A stretch of 48,319 bases of DNA from JAJZAM01 sp027391075 (GTDB lineage: Bacteria > Actinomycetota > Acidimicrobiia > Acidimicrobiales > Palsa-688): the NCBI GenBank assembly GCA_027391075.1, contig DAHYHI010000038.1:1-48319 (forward strand), in the 5' to 3' direction. The first letter of the stretch is position 1, and each line of letters starts with the position of its first letter. The notes below the pieces were generated by a model that saw nothing but the letters and a program-made list of their open reading frames with translations, did no database searches and was not told the origin of the DNA. The translations under genes were made by a program, and so were the position numbers. Below, one piece after another: positions 42,647 through 48,319 of the stretch.

Positions 42647-45364
42647 TCATCGGTCAGACGGTTTGCCTTCTGGCGGTGAGAGGACGACTTCGACCGCGAC
42701 CGCGTCCGGCGAGGCCGCGTCAGCTGGCTCGTCGGACGTAGCAAAGGTCATCTTTGCCACGGCGCCGGCCTGGCAGAGGTCGTCGAGGGCAGCTTCGAGC
42801 ATCTCGGCTATCTCCTGTCCTGCTCGAACGGTGACCTCGTCGACGGGCGCCCTAAGAGACACACCGGCGTCGGTTTTGGCTTTGCGTATCTCTGCCAGCA
42901 CGCGGATTGCTCCCGCTAGTAGACGTCGGGCCCCTTGCGTAACCTGCCCGCCCTCAGCGGTCACCTCTACCGACCCGGGCGTCACCTCTGCCGACCCGGG
43001 CGTCACCTCAGGCGTTCTTGTCGATGTGTAACCGGTGGGATCTTCAGATGGCCACTGGGACGCGTGTACCGAACCTTCTTGCCACCAAGACCAGACCTCC
43101 TCTGTTACAAATGGCATCACCGGGGCGAAGAGCCTCACGAGAGTAGAGAGCCCGACGCGAAGCGCGTACCGAGCGGATGTTGCACGCCCTTCGCCCAGCG
43201 CGCCGTAGGCACGGTTCTTGACAAGCTCCACGTAGTCGTCGCAGAAGCCCCAGAAGAACGCCTCGGTCCGCTCAAGGGCCCGTGCGTAGTCGTAGCCTTC
43301 GAAAGCCGAGGTGACATCCCCGACAAGCTCGTCGAGGGACATCAGAAAAGCAGAGTCCACCGCCTCTAGACTTACCGGAAGCGGCGGGAGAGGCGCAGTG
43401 GAGCCCGCCTTGGCGGAGTCCGGCGTAGGCGGTAATGAGGCGCCTAGGACGAAGCGGGAGACGTTGAGCAGTTTGATCGCCAACCTTCGGCCGATCTTCA
43501 TCTGCGCTTCGTCGAAGGTGGTGTCAGTGCCGGGACGAGCGCTTGCCGCCCAGTAGCGAACGGCGTCGGAACCATAACGGTCCAGGAGGTCAGCAGGGGT
43601 AACGACGTTGCCCTTCGACTTAGACATCTTCTTTCGGTCCGGGTCGAGTATCCATCCTGAGATGGCGGCGTTGCTCCAGGGCAGGGTGCCGTGCTCCAGG
43701 TAGGAGCGCACCACCGTGGAGAACAACCAGGTCCTGATGATGTCGTGCGCCTGGGGTCGAAGGTCCATGGGGAAGACCAGCCCGAACAGTTCGGGGTCGT
43801 CGACCCACCCGCCTGCTATCTGTGGGGTCAACGAGGAAGTGGCCCAGGTGTCCATCACGTCAGGGTCGGCGACGAACCCGCCCGGGCGTCCCCTGTCGGA
43901 CTCGGAGAAGCCCTTAGGTGCCTGTGTGGTCGGGTCCACGGGAAGATCGGCTTCGTCTGCCAGCAGCGGCTTGTCGTAGTCGGGGGAGCCGTCAAGGCCG
44001 AGCCGGTACCACACTGGGAACGGGACGCCGAAGAACCGCTGGCGGCTGACCAGCCAGTCCCCTTGAAGACCGTCGACCCAGTGGGCGAAGCGGGCTGCCA
44101 TGTACGGCGGGTGCCAGTCGAGTTGACGTCCGAGTGAGGCCAGCTCCTCGCGGTGCGAAACCGTGCGGAAGAACCATTGCCGGCTCGTGACGATCTCCAA
44201 CGGGCGGTCGCCCTTCTCGTAGAATTTCACCGCGTGACGAGTGGGTTTGGGGTCACCGACGAGCTCACCAGCGGCGCGCAGCAGTTCGACGGCCGCCTTT
44301 TGGGCCTGGTTCACGCTGCGCCCGGCGAAGCTGGAAGCGTAGATATCCTCTGCCGGGCCGGACATTCCAGTGGGTGGCGTTGAAGCGAAACGGCCGTCAC
44401 GTCCGATCACCGACCGCACTGGCAGGGACAGCTCCCGCCACCAAGTGACGTCTGTCACGTCGCCGAACGTGCAGACCATAGCGGCCCCGGTGCCCTTATC
44501 CGGCTGGGCGAGCGGGTGGGCGAGCACTGGAACGTCAACCCCGAACACGGGTGTCTTGACTGTCGTGCCGACCAGGCTGGCGTAACGCCCGTCGTCGGGA
44601 TGAGCGACGACAGCCACGCAGGCCGCCAAAAGCTCAGGGCGCGTAGTGTCTATCAGAAGGTCTCGGCCGTCATGCCCGTGGAAGACGATCCTGTGATAGG
44701 CACCGTCGCGCTCGCGGTCCTCCAACTCGGCTTGGGCTACGGCCGTGCGGAAGTCGACGTCCCAGAGGGTCGGAGCCTCGGCGCTGTAGGCTTCTCCCCG
44801 GGCGACAAGCCTGAGAAAAGCGCGCTGCGACGCCCGGCGGGCTGTGTCGCCGATCGTCGTGTAATGCTGCTCCCAGTCCACCGACAGGCCGAGCTGGCGG
44901 AAAAGTGCCTCGAATGCCTTCTCGTCTTGGGTGACGAGACGTCCGCACAACTCCACGAAGTTCGGTCTCGAACACGGCAGCGGATCGACACCCTTGGCCA
45001 GGCCCCCCTCGGCGGGGGGCTTGAAGTCCGGGTCGTAGGGCAGGCTGACGTCGCAGCGCACGCCGAAATAGTTCTGGACTCGTCGCTCTGTGGGGAGGCC
45101 GTTGTCGTCCCATCCCATCGGATAGAAGACCTTGTAGCCTCTCATTCGTTTATAGCGAGCGACGGTATCGGTGTGGGTGTAAGAGAAGATGTGACCCACG
45201 TGCAGGGACCCCGAGACCGTCGGTGGTGGCGTGTCGATGGAGTACACGTTCTCCCGGCCGCTGGTCGAGCGGTCGAAGCGGTATGTGCCTTCTGACTCCC
45301 AACGGGCGGACCAACGGTCCTCAAGGCCTTCCAGGGTGGGTTTGTCCGCAGCGGATGTCGACAT
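42647..45364 (-). CDS. valS: Valyl-tRNA synthetase
   Basis: 905 aa. Class I aaRS: HIGH-type VSGSLHVGHIFSYTHTDTVA, GWDDNGLPTERRVQNYFGVR, editing domain with LLIDTTRPELLAACVAVVAH and MVCTFGDVTDVTWW, KMSKS loop RKKMSKSKGN, WAASARPGTDTTFDEAQM. The style with NFVELCGRLVTQDEKAFEAL is the actinobacterial ValS subtype. The anticodon-binding domain is followed by a short TPGS-repeat linker encoded by a tandem DNA repeat. Starts 20 nt from the divergent cysS start. Confidence 0.96.
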   Translation of the reverse strand: MSTSAADKPTLEGLEDRWSARWESEGTYRFDRSTSGRENVYSIDTPPPTVSGSLHVGHIFSYTHTDTVARYKRMRGYKVFYPMGWDDNGLPTERRVQNYFGVRCDVSLPYDPDFKPPAEGGLAKGVDPLPCSRPNFVELCGRLVTQDEKAFEALFRQLGLSVDWEQHYTTIGDTARRASQRAFLRLVARGEAYSAEAPTLWDVDFRTAVAQAELEDRERDGAYHRIVFHGHDGRDLLIDTTRPELLAACVAVVAHPDDGRYASLVGTTVKTPVFGVDVPVLAHPLAQPDKGTGAAMVCTFGDVTDVTWWRELSLPVRSVIGRDGRFASTPPTGMSGPAEDIYASSFAGRSVNQAQKAAVELLRAAGELVGDPKPTRHAVKFYEKGDRPLEIVTSRQWFFRTVSHREELASLGRQLDWHPPYMAARFAHWVDGLQGDWLVSRQRFFGVPFPVWYRLGLDGSPDYDKPLLADEADLPVDPTTQAPKGFSESDRGRPGGFVADPDVMDTWATSSLTPQIAGGWVDDPELFGLVFPMDLRPQAHDIIRTWLFSTVVRSYLEHGTLPWSNAAISGWILDPDRKKMSKSKGNVVTPADLLDRYGSDAVRYWAASARPGTDTTFDEAQMKIGRRLAIKLLNVSRFVLGASLPPTPDSAKAGSTAPLPPLPVSLEAVDSAFLMSLDELVGDVTSAFEGYDYARALERTEAFFWGFCDDYVELVKNRAYGALGEGRATSARYALRVGLSTLVRLFAPVMPFVTEEVWSWWQEGSVHASQWPSEDPTGYTSTRTPEVTPGSAEVTPGSVEVTAEGGQVTQGARRLLAGAIRVLAEIRKAKTDAGVSLRAPVDEVTVRAGQEIAEMLEAALDDLCQAGAVAKMTFATSDEPADAASPDAVAVEVVLSPPEGKPSDR
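42961..43011. repeat. 21-bp tandem repeat within valS linker
   Basis: Two 21-nt units (42961-42981 and 42982-43002) of TCACCTCTRCCGACCCGGGCG, differing at one base, followed by a partial third copy. In the protein they encode the repeated EVTPGS(A/V) of the C-terminal linker (EVTPGSAEVTPGSVEVT). In frame, so ValS is unaffected; likely slippage. Confidence 0.85.
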
Positions 45365-45384
45365 GATCCCGCTACGGTACTTGC

Positions 45385-46731
45385 GTGCTAAGCCTCTTCG
45401 ACACCGCTTTGGGTTACGTGACCGAACTCGAGCCCTCCCGGCCGGGGAAGTTCTCGATATACGTGTGCGGTCCTACGGTCTCAGGGGACCCGCACCTGGG
45501 GCACGGCCGCTTCACAGTGGTGTGGGACGTGCTGCGCCGCTACCTCATTTGGCGAGGCTTGGACGTACGTTTTGTGTCCAACGTCACCGATATAGAGGAC
45601 AAGATCATCGTCCGGGCCCAAGCCGAGGGGCTGCCACCCGGGGAGGTGGCGTCGCGCTACGAAGGGGTCTGGTGGCAGACCATGAGCCGTCTTGGTGTGA
45701 TCCGCCCTGACGAGACCCCTCACGCGACGGGCTGGGTACCAGAGATGGTAGACCTCATCGGGCGTCTGGTCGACTCAGGCCACGCCTACCTGGCCGGGGA
45801 CGGCGTGTACTTTTCCGCCGAGACGGTCGACGACTACGGGCTTCTCGCACGCCAGCCGCTGGACAGTCTGCGAGCAGGGGCGCGACTCGAAGTGTCCGAG
45901 GCTGCCTCCAAGCGCTCACCGGTCGACTTCGTGCTGTGGAAGCTGGCCAAGCCCGGTGAACCCTCGTGGCCGTCCCCGTGGGGACCGGGACGGCCGGGAT
46001 GGCACACCGAGTGCGTGGTGATGTCGCTCGGGCTTCTAGGCGAGGATTTCGACCTGCACACCGGGGGTCTGGATCTGTCGTTCCCTCATCACGAGAACGA
46101 GCGGGCGCAGGCGAAAGCAGATGGCAAGCGGTTCGCGCGCCGTTGGGCGCACAACGGGATGATCGTCGACGAAGGCGGCGAGAAGATGAGCAAGTCCGTC
46201 GGGAACACGCTCTCCCTGCTCGACCTCTTAGACGCCTACGACCCGAGAGCCTTTCGCCTGCAGGTACTCCAAGCTCACTATCGGTCGCCGATGGCGGTCG
46301 GGGCGGGGACTCTAGAGTCGACAGCCGGCGCACTTGAGCGTCTCGACATCTTTGCCCGAGAGTTCGCTGCCGCCTACTCTGCCCTGCCCGACCAGGACGC
46401 CCTAGCGAAGTTCCGAAGCTTCATGGACGACGACCTCGACACGCCTAAGGCGGTCGCACTCGGCTTCGACCTCGTCAAACAGGCACGCTCGGCACGCAGT
46501 GACGAGGCGACGGCCCTGGCGGCAGCCGTGTTCGACATTTTCGAGAAAGCCCTAGGCTTAGTTTTGAACCGCGAGTCGAGGGCCGTGCCCGACGCCGTGC
46601 TTCGACGAGCGGCTGAACGCGACGAGGCTCGCGCCCGGCGCGACTGGGGTGCCGCGGACGCCATCAGGGACGAGCTGAAAGCGCAAGGCTGGACCGTCGA
46701 GGACGGCCCTTCGGGTACGACGGTGCGCTGA
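45385..46731 (+). CDS. cysS: Cysteinyl-tRNA synthetase
   Basis: 448 aa, GTG start (MLSLFDTALGYVTELEPSRP). Class I: Zn-site Cys in IYVCGPTVSGDPHLGHGRF (HIGH variant), GWHTECVVMSLGLLGEDFDL then HTGGLDLSFPHHENERAQ, KMSKS loop GGEKMSKSVGNT. Full length with C-terminal helical domain. Could be misread as MshC (mycothiol ligase), but the length with the full anticodon-binding tail and KMSKS favour CysS. Divergent to valS. Confidence 0.93.
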   Translation: MLSLFDTALGYVTELEPSRPGKFSIYVCGPTVSGDPHLGHGRFTVVWDVLRRYLIWRGLDVRFVSNVTDIEDKIIVRAQAEGLPPGEVASRYEGVWWQTMSRLGVIRPDETPHATGWVPEMVDLIGRLVDSGHAYLAGDGVYFSAETVDDYGLLARQPLDSLRAGARLEVSEAASKRSPVDFVLWKLAKPGEPSWPSPWGPGRPGWHTECVVMSLGLLGEDFDLHTGGLDLSFPHHENERAQAKADGKRFARRWAHNGMIVDEGGEKMSKSVGNTLSLLDLLDAYDPRAFRLQVLQAHYRSPMAVGAGTLESTAGALERLDIFAREFAAAYSALPDQDALAKFRSFMDDDLDTPKAVALGFDLVKQARSARSDEATALAAAVFDIFEKALGLVLNRESRAVPDAVLRRAAERDEARARRDWGAADAIRDELKAQGWTVEDGPSGTTVR

Positions 46732-46782
46732 GATCTGGATCGTTCTGGCGCCTGGACCCGATGCGCTCAAGCTCTGAACGCG

Positions 46783-46811
46783 TTGACATGGCCACCCGGG
46801 AACACTATATT
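46783..46811 (+). promoter_or_regulatory. Sigma-70-type promoter of the acyl-CoA dehydrogenase
   Basis: TTGACA (46783-46788), 17-nt spacer, TATATT (46806-46811): the best consensus promoter seen in the window, 52 nt before the ATG. Predicted start near 46818. Confidence 0.85.
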
Positions 46812-46823
46812 ACTGGTGGGTAA
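46810..46823. promoter_or_regulatory. Possible TetR-type operator over the transcription start
   Basis: TTAC-TGGTGG-GTAA, 4-bp inverted arms just after and overlapping the -10 element. TTAC...GTAA half-sites are common in TetR regulators of fatty-acid genes in actinobacteria. No regulator gene is in the window, so this is a suggestion. Confidence 0.45.
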
Positions 46824-46863
46824 CAAGGTCTGTACCGGCTGAGAAGAAAAGGCAAAAACCATC

Positions 46864-48081
46864 ATGTCGGATTTTTCCCTGAGTCTCAACGAAGATCAGG
46901 AGCAGCTGCTCAAATGGGTTCATGACTTCTCTGAGCGAGTCGTGCGCCCAGCAGCCCACGAGTGGGATGAAAGGGAGGAAACTCCGTGGCCGATAATCGA
47001 AGAGGCCGCTAGGACAGGCCTCTACTCGTTAGACTTCGTCGGGAACATCTTCTCCGATCCGACTGGGATATCGGTACCACTCGTCATGGAGGAGATCGCC
47101 TGGGGTGACGCCGGGATCGGCTTGGCGATCTTCGGAACTACCCTCGCTGTGGCAGGCATCTTCGCCAACGGGACAGCTGAGCAGATAGGAGAGTGGCTGC
47201 CCCAGTGTTTTGGAACGCCCGACAAGGTAGCCCTCGGGGCGTTCTGCGTTTCCGAACCTGACGCAGGTTCGGACGTGTCGGCCATGCGGACCAGGGCCGT
47301 CTACGACGAGGCGACGGACGAATGGGTGCTCAACGGCACCAAGACCTGGATAACAAACGGTGGCATCGCAGACGTCCACGTCGTCGTCGCTTCCGTCGCT
47401 CCTGAGCTCAAGGGTCGTGGCCAGGCCAGCTTTGTGGTGGGACCTGGAACCCCGGGACTTTCCCAAGGGCAGAAGTTCAAGAAGATGGGCATCAGAGCGT
47501 CTCACACAGCCGAGGTCATTCTCGACGACGTTCGAGTTCCAGGGCGCAACCTGCTCGGAGGTAAAGATCGTCTCGACGAGCGATTGGCCAGAGCCCGTGA
47601 CGGCAGGGTCGGGACCCGGACACAAGCAGCCATGGCCACCTTCGAGAGAACTCGGCCAGGAGTCGGGGCCCAGGCCGTCGGGATCGCCAGAGCGGCGTAC
47701 GAGTACGCCCTTGAATACGCAAAGGAGCGCAAACAGTTCGGCAGGGCGATCATCGAGAACCAGGCGATAGCGTTCAAGCTCGCTCGGATGCGGATGCAAA
47801 CCGACGCGGCACGGCTACTCGTGTGGAAGGCATCCTGGCTTGGATCGACCGGGGGTACATTCGCAGCAGCCGAAGGGTCCCAATCCAAGCTGTTCGCGGG
47901 TGAGACCGCCGTGGCGGTCACCGACGAAGCGATACAGATCTTGGGCGGCGCCGGCTATGTCAGGGAGCATCCGGTCGAGCGGTGGCACCGCGACGCGAAG
48001 ATCTTCACCATCTTCGAGGGCACCAGCGAGATCCAACAGCTCGTGATCGCCAGAGCCATCTCGGGGATGCATATCCAGTAG
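46864..48081 (+). CDS. Acyl-CoA dehydrogenase
   Basis: 405 aa, ATG 46864. ACAD fold: helical N-terminus EDQEQLLKWVHDFSERVVRP, ALGAFCVSEPDAGSDVSAMR, LNGTKTWITNGGIADVHVVV, KMGIRASHTAEVILDDVRVP, YALEYAKERKQFGRAIIENQ, and the end IFTIFEGTSEIQQLVIARAI with the catalytic-base Glu in the FEGTSEIQ motif. First step of beta-oxidation, passing electrons to ETF. An insert DRLDERLARARDGRVGTRTQ near residue 240 is longer than in typical members. Possibly acts with the acyl-CoA synthetase at 23612. Confidence 0.93.
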   Translation: MSDFSLSLNEDQEQLLKWVHDFSERVVRPAAHEWDEREETPWPIIEEAARTGLYSLDFVGNIFSDPTGISVPLVMEEIAWGDAGIGLAIFGTTLAVAGIFANGTAEQIGEWLPQCFGTPDKVALGAFCVSEPDAGSDVSAMRTRAVYDEATDEWVLNGTKTWITNGGIADVHVVVASVAPELKGRGQASFVVGPGTPGLSQGQKFKKMGIRASHTAEVILDDVRVPGRNLLGGKDRLDERLARARDGRVGTRTQAAMATFERTRPGVGAQAVGIARAAYEYALEYAKERKQFGRAIIENQAIAFKLARMRMQTDAARLLVWKASWLGSTGGTFAAAEGSQSKLFAGETAVAVTDEAIQILGGAGYVREHPVERWHRDAKIFTIFEGTSEIQQLVIARAISGMHIQ

Positions 48082-48181
48082 ACGGCCGGCGGTCTGGGTG
48101 TCCGCGTCAGTGTACGTCGTGCCGATCGAACGCTTCGACGGCCGCTCGCTCTCACGCTGGCGTATTAAGGTGATTCAACAT

Positions 48182-48313
48182 ATGGCTAGGCGCAGCATGT
48201 GGCGCACGTTCGGTAGCCTCACAGCGTCGGCGCTGGTTGTGGTGCTCACCCTGTTGGCGGTTGTCGACGGCAATTCTGGTGTCGTGCCCTTTCAGCGCTG
48301 TCAACAGTCTTAG
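48182..48313 (+). CDS. Possible small single-pass membrane protein
   Basis: 43 aa from ATG 48182, with AAGGTG ~10 nt upstream: ARRSMWRTFGSLTASALVVV, LTLLAVVDGNSGVV, PFQRCQQS. One hydrophobic helix preceded by basic residues. An in-frame start at 48098 is possible. No family recognised and it lies at the window edge. Confidence 0.35.
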   Translation: MARRSMWRTFGSLTASALVVVLTLLAVVDGNSGVVPFQRCQQS

Positions 48314-48319
48314 CGTCCT

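Noticed and set aside
1..48319. CRISPR arrays, insertion sequences or prophage genes
   Set aside because: No regularly spaced repeats, transposases, integrases or phage structural genes were seen on either strand.

Overview
The window is GC-rich DNA (roughly 60% by eye), densely coding, with many GTG starts and 4-nt ATGA/GTGA gene overlaps. The gene content points to an actinobacterium (Actinomycetota), plausibly an Acidimicrobiia-like lineage: an InhA-type enoyl-ACP reductase in a type II fatty-acid cluster, an actinobacterial-style ValS, PRC-barrel, CsbD and small hydrophobic stress proteins, and a KimA-like permease carrying an OB-fold tail. The taxonomy is inferred from protein style; no rRNA is present.

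Layout. 0-2.3 kb: the 3' part of an isocitrate dehydrogenase, a bidirectional terminator and a convergent PhzF-family gene. 2.5-19 kb: a stress and central-carbon region in strong decay. Intact genes are a 54-aa hydrophobic protein, an SDR/DUF2867 protein, a PRC-barrel protein, a DJ-1/PfpI protein, CsbD, a GT4 glycosyltransferase, a HAD phosphatase and a 6-phosphogluconate dehydrogenase. Between them are at least ten broken or remnant genes: stomatin/SPFH (frameshift and truncation), the whole arginine deiminase operon (arcA truncated, arcB with an in-frame TGA, arcC with an in-frame internal deletion), a second PRC-barrel gene (frameshift plus TAG), a flavin disulfide reductase remnant, a DsrE-like gene (TAG), a glycogen-debranching enzyme (frameshift), an MFS scrap, the C-terminal end of glucose-6-phosphate dehydrogenase and a fatty-acid desaturase (three in-frame stops). 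19-28 kb: intact trehalose-6-phosphate synthase, SpoIIE-type phosphatase, SnoaL-like, PPOX-like, acyl-CoA synthetase, HDOD and MFS genes. 28-30 kb: an accessory pocket with a RHH/MazF toxin-antitoxin pair under a perfect palindrome and a frameshifted DNA methyltransferase remnant, next to the 3' end of tRNA-Arg(CCT).

30-48 kb is an intact core: quinone-oxidoreductase-like MDR, an aquaporin translationally overlapping a PAS-only protein, a strong intrinsic terminator, an SdsA1-like alkylsulfatase, a KimA-OB fusion, the fatty-acid cluster (fabF convergent with fabI-fabG-fabZ, ACP divergent), inorganic pyrophosphatase, ComF, bifunctional nuclease, divergent valS/cysS, and an acyl-CoA dehydrogenase behind a clear TTGACA-N17-TATATT promoter with a TetR-like palindrome.

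How the parts fit. The decaying block looks like a survival module for energy-poor, oxygen-poor or osmotically stressed conditions: arginine fermentation for ATP, glycogen and trehalose metabolism, the pentose phosphate entry, envelope and redox proteins. Lesions of different kinds (nonsense, indels, in-frame deletions, end truncations) sit side by side there, while the flanking housekeeping genes are clean. This argues for real gene loss rather than uniform sequencing error. The most distinctive intact architecture is the K+-transporter-like permease fused to an OB-fold.
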